Below are positions 22,964 through 35,870 of a DNA stretch of 64,000 nt, in pieces; positions within the stretch are counted from its first letter, which is position 1, and each line of letters begins with the position of its first letter. The stretch spans positions 6,431,570 to 6,495,569 of the forward strand of contig SSNP01000013.1 of assembly GCA_006937955.1 (NCBI GenBank). The letters are read 5' to 3'. Position numbers and translations under genes: made by a program. The notes below the pieces were generated by a model. The model was given only the letters and a program-made list of their open reading frames with translations, was not told the DNA's origin and made no database searches. This stretch comes from Pachypanchax playfairii (taxonomy: Eukaryota > Chordata > Actinopteri > Cyprinodontiformes > Aplocheilidae).

Positions 22964-25900
22964 CTGCAAAGAGAAGCAGAAATTCCCACAGTAAGTAAAT
23001 GCATCCCTTAACAAAAATATCAATTCTCAAAAGCAGCACACAGCACCTTGTAGAATAAACAACTGATTTATTTTTAAGATTTCCATCACACTGCTTGACC
23101 ATAAATAAAAAAAATCGACTGATTTTAACGAGGGAGTTAGGAAATAATTTGACAGCTGCTATAAACGGATTCTTCAACTCCAGTTTGTGTTTTCCATTTA
23201 GGCTTTAAGAAGGGCCCCGGCTGCAGACACGGTGCTCTACACAAGCATTAACTAATTTAAGTAGCGTAACAGCTGATGACTTTGTTTTCACTGCAGTCTG
23301 CACAAGCAGAAATATGATTATATCTACATGCATTTAGAAAACAATCATTTTATCATCAAGGCAGAAAAAGTCCTACTGAAGGTTTCCATAAGTAATTCAG
23401 TTTATGAGATTAAAAAAATAAAAGTTTCTGAGTAGCTAAGACATAAAACCCATGTCTCTTTAGCCTTGTGGCAACTGTCATCTGAGGGAGCTGCAGCTGT
23501 AAACACATATGATGTAAATAAACAGGATGTTTTCAGCTCATTTTAAAAGGATTGATTCATTTCAAGCAGTTTTACTCTCCATGTGAAACATGTTTTGATT
23601 TATTTTGGCATATTTAGACCTTTGATCATAATTTAAACATTTAATAGTTTTTTTTCTCAAATGGAAAAGACAAGAAATATAAAAAACCTGCACTGGCCAG
23701 CACGTCACTGCATTCAAAGATATCTGGGCTTTGAGGCTTTTTTGTGCATCCATGTTTAACAAACCAACATCTAGAAGCCTATTTTGGCAGAATTCATTAG
23801 AATTTTTGTTTTTTCCCACTAAAATAAGATTTATTAGGAGAAGATTTGTTTATTTTTCAACCATTGGACAGATGAACTGAGGTGTGTGTGAAACATCCAA
23901 GAGGAAAAACCTCCTTATAAATAAGAGAATTCTGTCACTTTAGATTTTCTTTTTACGTAACCAATTAAATCCTTTAAATAAATTATCTTAAAAAAAACCT
24001 ACTGTATCACCCAGTCTGTTTTTTAAGTGATTTTACTTCTTGTTTGTTATGACTAAATCTACAAATTAAAGCTGTCTGAACTTCAGCCGGAGCGTCTCGA
24101 CTCAAACCAGAAAGGCTCAGAATCAGAGCCCAAGTAAAGTTCAGGTCGTCTCAGGGCATCAACGGACTGAACTGAAAGCTGTCCATGCTACTGGTCAGTT
24201 CCAGGGACAAGGCCACATGTCAGCAGACCAGCATACGTACGTGTTACACCTCCTAAAGTAATCACTCTCTCTAGGTGACATCGACTCTCACACACAGTCC
24301 AACCACATCTTCCTCACTCAAACATCTATCCAAATATAGCCAAGTCTTACCCAAATTAACTTGAGTCTAAGGCCTCCAAAAATATCTTAGTGTAAAATTC
24401 TTCAAACTCTGATTACGTGCGAATCTTATGAAGTAAAATTCTTTACCAAAGACCTCCCAATTTAACTATCTTTTATTTCAATATTTTTAATGAGTATAAA
24501 GATCAATGTCTCTTTACTGAGTTAAAACTGTCCTTTTAATTCTAAAAAAAAGATACAACAAAACTGATCATCTGAGGAGCAGGTTTCTGGTGCCCTGAAT
24601 TATTTGATTAAAATTAAGGTTAAATAACTTTAACCACCCTTGATTAACACTCCATGAGTGGTACATAAAACTACCCAAAAAGGCTTCTATTAGACTTTAT
24701 TAGTCGAACAGAAGAAGCCTTTTAATTAAGCGAATGTAAATGTCCTTATGTTACCTATCTTCTATCTGTTCTGTCCTGGCAGGTGAGCAAAAGGATGTGA
24801 TGTTTTCAAAGACTTTCTTGAACTCTCACGTCTTTATGTATTAAACCATAATGATAATATCAAGGTTTTATGAGCTACTCTTATTCATAGCTCACTTCGA
24901 ACAAACACCATGATGCTAACTCACATTAAAAAGTGACAAAATACATAAAAACATTTAACTTCTGACACCCCCAACTCCGTAAAAACACAAAGACCTAAGG
25001 ACACCAAAACAATTAAATATTTTAAGTAAATTTAACTGATAAATTGAGTAATAGGAAATTGAATATATACAAGAAAAAATGATAAACAGCAACAAATCCT
25101 AGATTGTCTCTGATCATGACTATAAGTAATCAATAACATTTTCCAGATTATTTGCTGAAGGGACACAAGGGCGTGGCAAAAACATCCCAATAACACAGAT
25201 ACTTATTTTTACCCAGAAACTTGTATATTATTCGGAGTGCACACCTCCCTAAAGGCCCATAACAAGATGATTAAATGATGTGACCTGATCATTACTAAAG
25301 AAAACTTCATATGTTGACAGACTTACAGTATGAAATTCAAAATGTTCAAAAGACAGATGTTAAATAGGGCTGCTAGTTGTACATAAATGACTTAAAAACA
25401 AAAACAACTCATCAAATAACAGGAAACTGCTGAGAATCAGTTAAAAAGGTGCAGAAGGCCACTCGACCTAAGCTCAGAGTTTTACTTGGATCGAAAATAA
25501 ATAACATTAATCCATAAGGACTTGTTAACCTGTGCATTAGGTCCACTTATTCTGTACATCATTTACAGAAAAATAACCAAACGTTTGTCCAAATATTGCA
25601 TATTTAGTTGGGTCATGCTAGCGCAACGTTACCAGCTAACACTTTATATCGTCTAAATTTGCTTTTTAATGGCACCTCCACAAATGCAAAACACAACAAA
25701 CGTATTAATAATGTAACAATAAACAGTGTGAAATTAAAACTTCAAAGCCAAATGGAAAAATAACAATTGACCTCGGTCTTGTTTACCCCATTCAAGCTAG
25801 TTACAACGCTAACTCCAGCAAATACTATAATATACAAAACAGCTCATTTTACAAAAACAGACACGCAAGACTTTCATTCTGAACATTTTAAAGATTAATA

Positions 25901-26398
25901 TGCCACTAAAATAAGCAATAAAAAACATTAGTTAAATGCTAAGTAATGGCTAGTCTAAAACTGCTAGCATGTAAACATCAAATGCTAACCAGTAAATCTT
26001 GTGTTGAGCGTCCATAATTACAGAAACGTAAATAATTACTCAGTATCTCACAAATTCTTGTATTTCTGTTTACAACCAAAAAGATGCGGTAATTTAGCAT
26101 TAGCTGAACGCTTCCGATAGTTTAACTCTCAGTGTTAAACAACTCTGCAGGCCAAGAGTTTGATCTTCAGTAAAAAATAAGGACACAGCATTAAAATAAG
26201 AAGCAGTTTGTTTAAATCTTTATGTAATGTTGGGACAAATGGCAACGTATCCAACTTGATAAGCTGTTAGAACGTTCAGAAACAGCGACTGAAATGTAGG
26301 ACAAGGCGATTAAAAATGGCTGCTGCTCAGAACAAAGCAACAATAAAACTGAGCAGCGAAGAAAATAATCAGAAACAGCTNCAGCGTTCATAACTCAC
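22964..26398. other. PRRC2B intron 1 (3.4 kb)
   Basis: AT-rich throughout. I find no protein-coding content, tandem array or recognisable transposon. There is one ambiguous base (n) at 26,381, close to the splice donor at 26,393-26,398. Confidence 0.6.
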
Positions 26399-26620
26399 CG
26401 GATTCAAAAACTTAAGAATATCTTCAGATCAGTGGCAGTGATGTAATTCCACCAAACGTTGTGTATTCAGAAGATGGATTGCGATTGTAAAGCCCAATTT
26501 TCAGAGATCGATTCGATCGCAGCCTTGTTGCTGGAGTACGATCCGGCCTGAGAATGAAGGGAGATGTGAAAGGGCTCGAGCGGCTCCGATCACCAAGAAA
26601 CGTCGCGAAGCGTCCCCTCT
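26399..26620 (-). promoter_or_regulatory. PRRC2B non-coding first exon and CpG-rich promoter
   Basis: A donor (CCG/GTGAGT on the minus strand) at 26,398/26,399 closes a GC-richer block with several CpGs (for example 'cgtcgcgaagcgtc' near 26,600). This is the expected first exon and CpG promoter for PRRC2B. The exact start site cannot be told by eye. Confidence 0.55.
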
Positions 26621-29118
26621 GGTTGGTTAAACTTCAACATGACGGAAACGCTTGAAGTCTGTGTATCTACAGTAAAAACAACAACAAATATTATGAAATT
26701 ATATAAAACCGAAAGGAACCATCTATCACGTAATGTCAAAACCCCCTGTTTCCATTGTACATTTCAACAGAAGAATTGCAAATTATTTTTAGCTTCCATT
26801 TTTTTAATGATTTCTTTAAAAGTTAATTTGATTAATGCCATGATTGATACCAATACACTCTAAATTCTCAAAATAAAAGTATAAAAATCTCATATAGATG
26901 TTAAAACTGGCTGTTGTTGTTTGTATTCTGCAACATTAAACACACGCCAAAACAAACAATCAAACAAACAAATAAATAAATAAATAAAGTATTTTTTCAG
27001 AACCTAAAGGACAAAAAAACCCAATAAACATTGAAATACTGCAACATTAGGAATAAATGGAAATGCGCTATGGAAAAATACAGTCAATTTATTGTTTCTG
27101 GTTAAGGATTGCTCAAAATTATCCAAAGAAAATGATCAAGAATGAAGGTGAAAACTAGGCTACTATTAAACAAATACTTTGGTTATACTACAGAAAACGT
27201 GTTTATTGTTGTGTAATTAAAATTTAAGTGTAGATGCTTTTATTTAATGTGGAAAAACTACAACTTTAAATTAGAAAACACTCTTGAAAAGCTGTCAAGA
27301 GTGGTTCTTTTTTAATTTTTTATACTTACTTTACTTTTTAACCAATGTTGCCACTGATTTTCTATAATTTTACCATCATACATGTTAAAAAGTTTAATAA
27401 CAATAATCTGTTAAACATACTATGGTGGACTTTTTAGAGAAATACTATAAATCATGGCCCAGTTCCTGAATGTAGGATAAGACACACTCAAGTTGAATTT
27501 CTTTAATATTTTTTTAAATGTAAAAACAACAAATAAACACATAATTTTCAACACAGCCTTCCTTAAATCTACACAGATCTTTCTTTGACTTGCATACAAA
27601 ACATTTAATTAGACCAGAAAACATTTTAATGAAGCCTAAATCATAAACATCTTTTAAAAAAATTGTTTTTTTAGCGTCCCAAAAAATGAATATTCCTCAT
27701 GTGTTTGTGTAACACCAAGCAGATTCCTCCAGAGGGCGCTCTCCCCTAACACAAACCTTTTTTCAAAATTAAAACTAAATGATTTTTCAGTTCAAACTCA
27801 ACCAAAAAGTTCTGAATATGTTGTAACTCCTGTCACATGACACATCTATGATCCAAACAAGCATTTTTAATGACTCGTAGAGGCATGATAACTAATTCCA
27901 CCTTTACAATGTGTGTGATTGAGTACTTCATGTGGTACACACACAGAGGTGTCTAACACCTACAGATTATTGTGTCTAAAATGCATAAGTCAAACTGAGA
28001 TTGGAGACACAACAGAATGGTCTGTTGACTCTGAATGTATGAAGTGTTCAGAGATTGTCCATTTATCAGCTATTTGCTCACAGGAATATTTTGGAAACAT
28101 GTTTCGCAAGACCGGAGGCCTTGATTTCAAAGTAAACATCTGATAATCTTCACCCAGGACAAAATGTCACATTTTGGTGGGAGACAAACCCTCACGTTTC
28201 AACTCATCTGAACAAATTTGTCCATTTTGTCAATTCGTTCTGGGAAAAGGCTTGTGATGTAAATGTAAACATACTGTCTCTGTGTTCTGACGTCTTATTA
28301 GAAGTAATTATCTGAGTGATTCATCTCAATGAACATTTTCCAGATAATAAACCTCAGTTTATGATTTACGAGTTGTTTTTTTGTTCTTTAAATTGCAGAA
28401 ACTTTTGGCTTAAACTTCCTCAATCATGATTACGAACATATAACAGACACATAACCAGCTAATGTGAGACTTTCTGACCACTCAAGCTCAGTTTATATTT
28501 TTAAGCTGGTTTCAGTTCCTTCAGTTAGTCGTGGTTTGGAGCACATCGATGCATTTGTGCAGCTTCCTGTTAGACTTTCTGTGCTAAGAGTGGTTGTGTG
28601 ACAGGAAAGAAGCATTCAAAGCTGTGCAACCTAAAGGATAATAGAAGATAGCTGTTGCAACAGGACATGCATGTTTTCTATTGATCATCACTCCATTGAG
28701 GGAATTCTTTGGTCTAAAAGGATATGAATGTTTGTTTATTTTGAAGTATTTTAGACAAACGTCTGCTTCGCCTATGGAGAACAAAACATTTAATGTCAGC
28801 TGTAATACAACTTCCTGAAAAAGATCCCGCCCATCGCCATGTCTGAGAAGCCGACTCATGAACTTGTGGTTTTTAAGAAATCGCGCTTCTAAATTCTCTT
28901 CCTGGATTTGAGAAACATGTGGTGCTCTGCAGCCTGTCTGAAGCTGTCAGACAACAAGACATCCTGAAATGAACATAGCAGCATCAATAAACAGATTGAT
29001 AAAAACACAGAGCGTTTTTAGTGTTAAAAATAAAGATTTTGGGTGATCATTGGATTCTGTTGGTATCTTCATGCTTTACAATCAGTGTTCTGTGTCACAT
29101 GACAAAAGTTTACACATG
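26621..29118. other. Intergenic between PRRC2B and PLPP7
   Basis: Low-GC sequence. The 74-91-codon frames at 26,639, 27,919 and 28,584 lack splice context and family resemblance. I see no gene, RNA gene or clear transposon here. Confidence 0.55.
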
Positions 29119-29369
29119 TGCTTATCTCTAAATTGTCCCTTGATGTGAGTGTGTGTGAGTTGTTGCTGATATGTGCCTCTGTGATGGACTAGAGACCTGT
29201 CCAGGTGTGACTCCGCCTCCTGCCCAATGACTGCAGGAGAGAGACACCAGCTACCCTGAATAGGAATAAGTGGGGATGGATGGATGGATGGATGGATGGA
29301 TGGATGGATGGATGGATGGATGGATGGATGGATGGATGGATGGATGGACAGACGGACGGATGGATGGAC
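29119..29369 (+). repeat. Teleost interspersed repeat tail ending in a GGAT microsatellite
   Basis: The segment from 'ctctaaattgtccc' through 'gatggactagagacctgtcc' and 'gcccaatgactgcaggagag' to the GGAT array at 29,273-29,369 is the 3' part of an abundant fish repeat that typically ends in GGAT units. The first bases of the window hold a decayed copy. The (I-H-P-S)n frame on the minus strand is only a translation of the array. Confidence 0.7.
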
Positions 29370-29402
29370 ACGAAGACATTTTTCAATAACTCTACAACTG
29401 GT

Positions 29403-30244
29403 TTTATTAATAAGACAAACAACGAAATAAAACTAAACAGACTTCTATAGTTTCAACAAAGTAATTCAATCTACACAATGATTGCAGTGCATAGATTTTT
29501 TTTTTCCACAATAATTAATCAAGACTAAAAAACACATTCGTAAATAAGGTTTAAATTTGGCAAACAGAGACTTCAAACACACACACACAAACTTTCAAAT
29601 AAAAATTCTAAAAGTTGAACAATTAGAGGATCAAATTATTTTTGGGTCAAATTAATTTTGATCCCTCTGTGTAAGAAAAATCTTGAAAATCAGTACATCT
29701 GTGACACTTTTGCACAAACAGACACATTCAGCTGTATCAGAAATATACAGTATAAAGTCCAAAAATCCATCAAAAAGGTACAAATGTCACAATAGTGCCA
29801 ATTAAAAAGGAACTATCCAAAACAGAGTAATTCTGCAACATTTTGCAAACTCAAAAAGAAAAACAGTGTAAACAGAAATAACAACTAAAAAGAAGCAGAA
29901 AAAACAAGAATTTGTGCATAGAAACAGGTAAGATTATCAGTAAATGTTTCATCGTTTGCAAAAATCATAAAATAAAATAATTCATGTACACGTTTAAGAC
30001 AAATTCCATCAGTATTTTGACTTTAATACTTATCTGAAACTTATTAGGAGTAAAAGTGTGACAGCAGCTGAATGACAGTCGTAAGACTTGCTAGTCTTTT
30101 GTAAATCATGCAAATCATCTTCATCAAATATTTGTGTTTATTGGGTGACAGTCTGCAGTAAAAAGTATTGTGAAAATAACTTTCTGAAAATCCTTAATAA
30201 TGTGCAGCTTCAGTATCATGTAAGCTTAGCATTAAGCAAGCGGC
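29403..30244 (-). other. PLPP7 3' untranslated region
   Basis: This is the continuation of PLPP7 exon 2 after its stop. The complement of AATAAA at 29,403-29,408 is a likely end and lies directly beside the GGAT repeat. The sequence is AT-rich with no open frame. Confidence 0.5.
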
Positions 30245-33200
30245 TCAAAAAAATGGACTCCAGCTGAGCGTACTTATGGAAATTAGAGTCTGACAGGTGT
30301 TTGATGAGAGCCACACCGTCTCCATCAGACTGAAGTGGAACATGCCCAGTGCGAAACCACACACCATATCCGTTAGGTGGTGTTTACCCAAGAGCACTCG
30401 GGACATACCCACCAGGAAGGCCCACAGCACCAGCAGGATGCGGAGTGGCACAGCCAGGACCAGATGGGACAGGAGGAACTTGGAGACCATGGCTGCCCGA
30501 CTGGCGTGGGCAGCAGGGAAGGAGTACACATCCATGGCAACACAGTCCAGGAAGCCCGGCGTCATCTCCCAGGGTCCTCTTCGCTTCACAAGTCTCTGGA
30601 CTCCCGCTACTGTCATGACGTCGAGGATCAGGGCTTTCAGAAGAAATAAAAAACAGAAAAAAGTTAGAAAATTCAATAACACAATGCAACTGTACAACAA
30701 TGTGGATACACTCCTTTAAAAGTTCATATACTTTATACAAAATATAAATAAGATTTAAATATATTAATTAAAAAACAGCCAAAAATCTATGTAGATATTA
30801 GTAACAGAAAACATAAAAATTTGTATTGCCAAAAAAAAGACTCAGTTAAAGTATCTTTATGAATTAACAACAACAGCAACAATAATATAGATAATAATTT
30901 CCTCTTCCTGCCAAAATTTATATATATTTATTTTTAAGAGATTGAGACAATGGAGCTGTAGATAAAACTGCCACAAATACAACAGTAGTAAAAAAAATGT
31001 TGTTTTATTATTATTTTCAGTAATATTTTATTAATTTGAGGATTCAGGACATCTTTATTTGGGTATTTTAGTTATTTTAAAATATATCAAACTGTAACAC
31101 ATCACACTTTATAATTAAATTACAATTTATGGGTGACAATGCAATGGGAATCACTCATCAGCATGGTGTTTTGGTATTTTAACACCTAAGTTCCAGTTTT
31201 TGAAAGTATTTTCCTCCAAACATGTTTTAAACTAATGCTGCCCCATATCATCACACTCCTTCCACCATGCTTCACTATAGTCACAGCTACACATGTTGAA
31301 CTTGTTCAGTGCATAAAGACTATGAATCACAACCGTTCTTCCTGTATGTTATTTGCATGTAGCATGAGCTCTCATTGGTTAGAGAACTTATAAGCTATTC
31401 ATTCATTACACATCTGCTCATGTGTACAAAGAGCACACTGTGTGATCTGATGAATGTGGCTCAGATTACTAGAGTGCATTTTAAATATCAGGAATGAAGG
31501 ATTTCTCTGTATTTTTTGGAACATTTTCCATCTTTTTGAAAATTCCCATTTGTGTTTTATTTAGGAATTTCTCTGCCAGAACCACCAAATCACACACAGG
31601 TCCAAAACCAAGAAAGTTCTGATGTTCTGAGACCATTTCATACATTTCATATAGATTCATGTTGCAACATTTGCACTAAGCATTGGACTATTTTCCAGGT
31701 CTAGATGACAACGCCCTAGAAATAACAGGATTTTAACCTTTTTAAGAAACAAATTGCTTGGAATCTTTGATGTTTTTATCCTTATTCTTCCTCCATAAAG
31801 CAGCCGGGCTTTTTTCTTTTTTACAAAGATGCACAATCTCAGTGCTTTAACAGTGCCCACAGTACTTTAAGTATGTTGCGAATGCATCTCAGCTGTTCAT
31901 GAGATCAATATTTGACTATAACTCAGATTAATTGAAAACTTGCAAGGTGCAAACACACAGGCAAAAATACTTTTCAACTGGCGATAATAAACATATCAAA
32001 AAATAATTAGGAATTATGAACAAATCCCATAATTCAACACTGTGATACCTTTAAAACCATCAATAACTGTTCAACCTAAAGGAACAACAATAATAAACAT
32101 TTTACCTTGCAAGCGATAATCTTTGATTTAATTAATTAATATAATAGCTGCAGATGGTGTCACTAAAATGCATGTTGAAAGAAATCAATTGAATTGTAGT
32201 TATTGCTGTTTTCATGCAAATTCCTGGAAAGCAAAGGAGATGCAAACAGCTACGCTCTCGGAAAAATAATGCTGAATCTTAAGCTATTTGCTCCACTGAG
32301 CTCAAAGACAGCTGTGTGAGTGCAGCCCCAATCTGTTACTGTCATCCTCCAAAAAGACTTCCACTGCAGCACACATAAAAAACACGCTAAAAAAACAGTG
32401 TATCAATAATCTCAGAGAAATTAGAGAAATGTTGTAGTTGTTGGGATATTTAAGAATTTTAGCTGTAAACCTAACATGTGATAAATAATTCCTTCATATT
32501 TTGCTCCCAAACCTTGAATGTGTTTGAGTTTTTATGTTTTAAATTTGCAATCAAACTGTAAAAGAAAATCAAATTTTACAAAAGCAAATCCTGCTTGTAC
32601 ATGATGACAATAGGAGCATCATCTGGCTGCTTTCTAACATGTTAATCAGTTTTTTAAGGCAGAGTATTTCTGCTCCTCGCAGTCCACGTGTTTCACAGAC
32701 TGAATTAAACTAACAGATCTCTTGTGGCAGATTCAGAACCCAGTAGAATAAAAACAAAACACACTTTTATTCTGCATCAAAAATGAAATCATCACAATAA
32801 TCTGATTTGTTTCCTGTAAATATACCGAGTGCAGCTGCAGCTGCTCTGGGGGTGACGAGGCCATTGCACAAGCACCACCAGGCCCTCTGACCGCCACTAA
32901 ACAGGTAAGGTGAGTGAAGTGTGTGTGGATTTGAACCAGTGACCCGATTACCACACAACCTGCTATGCTCCCTGAGCTACTGCTGCTCCTGAAGGCAAAT
33001 TGAAGCATAAAACTACAACATTTATAATAGGCTACTAATGGACTTTCCTCAAAAAACCTACACTGTATTGAATTCTCTACAAGTCTTCTGCCCTCTGGTG
33101 GGGAACCAAAGAAGTACAAGTGCCAATTTTGTTATTAGCAATATTTTTCTATAATTACATAATAAAATATATGACAGACTTTGTATTCAAAGAGTTAAGC

Positions 33201-34067
33201 TTCAATGTGTCTTTTGTTGACTCTGTACAGCCTCGTCCATCTCTCACATGTTCCCACTCCTCATATTTATCTTTGGAAAGACTTGGTCTCATGGAAGATT
33301 GTGTTTGCTGGAACTTGGCTGCTTATGTTTCATTCTGTATCCCTGAAGATAAAATGAGTCTGTAATCACATGAAGGTGTTTTTACTCAGATTTTACATCA
33401 GAAGTCATAATGTCACTTTGTGTTACATTAAAATAAATGTAAGGCCATTCTGCAGGATTTGCAGAGTTTCTTTAAAATATACAAATAAAATATTGTTGGT
33501 GCAGGACACTTTTGACTCTTTCTGGTGGATTGGATGCTGAACTGCAACCTGTTATTGGAGAGGATAGTGAATGCAGCATTTACCAAGCAGCAGGTTGACT
33601 AGGACCTCTTGTCCAGCCAGTGTGTTGCTCCGTGTGAGACATATGATAGTGCCAAAGATCCACGTGATACCGTGACCCGTGAGCGCCAACAGGGCTACCA
33701 TGGAGCGGCAGCCTCCCCAGGAGGATGATGTGTACGCGCACACCCCCATGCGCTTGGAGAGGCAGATGTCAATGGCGAGGAGGGAGTTCATTGCGATTCC
33801 CTTGAAGGAAGGGTTCAGCTGCATGCAGTCCTCCTCTGGCATCTTGGTGGACTCCCTTCTGTCCTTGCTGCCACTGTCGGTAGGTTCCTCACCCTTCTGG
33901 CTGGTTTGGTGCTTGATTTGACCCGGTCGTCTTGAGCCGCCGCGGCTCTCTGACGGGCCTCCCGGTGCGCCGCGGAGGGGCTGATGGTTGAGGGACATGA
34001 ACTCAGGTCTGCTCAGGATGCTGTTCCTCTCGCGCGCCCTGGATCTCACGATGTAATTCGAGGGCAT
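30245..34067 (-). CDS. plpp7: PLPP7 (PPAPDC3/NET39), inactive phosphatidate phosphatase-like nuclear membrane protein
   Basis: PLPP7 is a PAP2-superfamily membrane protein of the nuclear envelope and ER, prominent in muscle, thought to lack catalysis (family knowledge). Two coding exons: 33584-34067 and 30245-30633, split after the first base of an alanine codon; 873 nt, 290 aa (human about 271). The N-terminal third is polar, then PEEDCMQLNPSFKGIAMNSL begins the conserved core. Hydrophobic segments include MVALLALTGHGITWIFGTII, LVLAVPLRILLVLWAFLVG and CGFALGMFHFSLMETVWL. PAP2 motif remnants are KRRGP at 178-182, FPAAHASR at 200-207 and SRVLLGKHHLTD at 239-250. The active family consensus at the second motif is PSGH; here it is PAAH (human PLPP7: PAGH). 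I chose the Met of MPSNYIVRSRARERN, which parallels the human start; an in-frame ATG 18 codons earlier (34,121) exists. Confidence 0.93.
30634..33583. other. PLPP7 intron (2.9 kb)
   Basis: Mostly AT-rich. It holds a tRNA-derived SINE at about 32,800-32,990 (listed separately). Around 31,190-31,290 the wording 'catcacactccttccaccatgcttcac' resembles a fish DNA-transposon relic. The 60-128-codon frames in it are not genes. Confidence 0.5.
32800..32990 (-). mobile_element. tRNA-derived SINE
   Basis: Read on the minus strand from about 32,989, the element begins 'ggagcagcagtagctcaggg', containing an RNA polymerase III A box (TAGCTCAGGGAG). About 40 bases later comes a B box, GGTTCAAATCC (plus-strand complement 32,927-32,937). 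The body then reads 'gcctggtggtgcttgtgcaa', as in fish SINEs I remember. The tRNA-like head cannot fold as an intact tRNA, so it is a SINE and not a tRNA gene. Confidence 0.7.
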
Positions 34068-34600
34068 GTTTGGATAAAAAATGACTATTCCTTTGATGAG
34101 AGATAATAAACCGATTGTCAAAGTCCGAGAGGTAGCCTAATTCAAGTGGCAATTCAGGTTTATCACGACGGCGAAATGTCCCAGAATAAACCCCTTACAA
34201 CAGTCCTCACCCTCCTGTGGCCTTAATAGATATATTTAGAGCCTCCGGAATGTGAAATCCTCATGCTGTTTATACCTCACAGGCTGGTGTATTAAATGGC
34301 ATCTCCGCTTCCAGCCAGTCCCATGAAACCCGATCTACAGCACAGACACAAAAATAACAACACGAGCGTTGCATTACGCCGCAGCATCCCAGCTAACAGG
34401 TGATTCACTGCGCACAGTCTGGAAAAACAAGCTCAGCGTAAAACGCAAGAAATAGCTAATGCGCAAGATGCGGGGGTCGCGCTCTTACCGGACCCTCACG
34501 GTAAAACGCTCCCCGTTGCCCCAGACACACCTCCGTGAGAGATAACGGAGAGACAAAGGCACATCAAGTAGGGATCAGAAACAGGGAGCCGCGTCAGCGC
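34068..34600 (-). promoter_or_regulatory. PLPP7 5'UTR and promoter
   Basis: CpG content rises strongly between about 34,340 and 34,640, directly upstream of the PLPP7 start. This is the probable promoter; a further 5' exon cannot be excluded. It is head to head with the FAM78A promoter region. Confidence 0.45.
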
Positions 34601-35239
34601 AGCATCCGACGGATTTTGACGTAATAGACGCACAATCCCGTTTGAGTTTGTGCACTGCGCCCTGCTGTGGAGCGGAGTTCTCCAGGGTTCTTAAACAGAC
34701 AGCAGGAACAACAACAGCAATAATATTAATAATGTTTAAAGGAAATTATAATTTGTTTAGTGGGTATTTCTGTTCTCATCTGGTGGGAAAATGTTACAAT
34801 CATTAGCTGTGTATTTCTTCCCAAAATGCAACAGATTAGACAACATAGGCTATTAGGCTATTTATTAAGCGTGTAATGTAGTTTTATATTTAGCTTTTTT
34901 TACATTTATTATTTTGTATTCGTTTCACCGCCATCTGTGAAAAATTTGTTGGCACAGTTAATAGCCTATGAATTCTCGAACTAATATTTCGTCATTTTTG
35001 CATTTTCTTGCTACTGGGTCTCCGTTCTGATAAAACAGCTCTGAAGAGACTTTAAAAAATGTCTTAAGAAATTATGTAAATCTTTAATAAGACGTTTTTT
35101 CAACCGGATGTAAAAAAAAAACATGAAACACTATGTTCAGAATCACCTTTGATGTTTTTAAAAGTTAGCTGATTAGTTCATTCAAATATCTTTATTTTTA
35201 TTGTTTAATATAATAACCCTGAAAATATAAAGCTACTAC

Positions 35240-35870
35240 TGGACAAATTTCTGACAAATTCGGCGATAAGCGCGTATCGAGCAGCATGACTACATTTCCC
35301 AAGATGCTTGTAGCTCAGAGCGGAAGTGTCGTCATGGAGATGCATATAAAGCTGCTCCCCCGGTTGCTGGATGCGAAGCGGGGAGAACCTGCAGCCGTTG
35401 CCATGGGACGTCGACGAACTGACAGCTCGTGCAGAAATGTGGGCCGAGCTGCATCTTAAGCTCCCTCGAGCCATGTGACAGCGAGCGTTTTTTTCTGAAT
35501 GAGGCGGCTTTTATTTATTTATTATTTATATATTTAGGCTATTTACATTTTAGTATCTTTCTTTTATGTTTTTTTTCATCTAATTTGTAATTTTACCATA
35601 AGAATGGCCCTGGTGGTCTCACGTGCGCAAAAGTTGAACCCGGTAGTGTCCTGTGGATGTTGCCGTGCTCCGTGTTAATAACTCTGTTAACGGAGATGCA
35701 GCTTCTCTCGACGGGACGATGACTGATGCAGCTGCACGGTGGGTAGAATAACGGAATTACCGGAGAACTGTGAGAGTCCGTCGCTGCTCGAGGGGGATTT
35801 TCCACAACTGAAGACACTGGAGACTCTCCAGTTGACTATTTTCTATAGGTAGAATCCTTTTTGCATGTTT
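35240..35870 (+). promoter_or_regulatory. CpG-rich region, probable FAM78A promoter / 5' exon
   Basis: A GC- and CpG-richer block with sequence such as 'ggagatgcatataaagctgc' (a TATA-like core near 35,345) lies 0.6-1.2 kb upstream of the FAM78A coding region. A 5' exon could end near 35,850 ('ctatag/gtagaa'). A strong acceptor-like tract ending in AG at 36,474-36,475 supports an upstream exon. Confidence 0.4.

Noticed and set aside
28584..28859. 91-codon minus-strand frame upstream of PLPP7
   Set aside because: No splice sites, no family resemblance and AT-rich codon use unlike the real exons.
30297..30740. Frames of 89-140 codons on both strands around 30.3-30.7 kb
   Set aside because: Shadows of PLPP7 exon 2.
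31190..31290. DNA-transposon relic around 'ccaccatgcttcac'
   Set aside because: The wording is suggestive of a known fish element, but too short and diverged to call.
32927..32989. tRNA gene on the minus strand
   Set aside because: A and B boxes are present but the arms do not pair into a cloverleaf and a SINE body follows.
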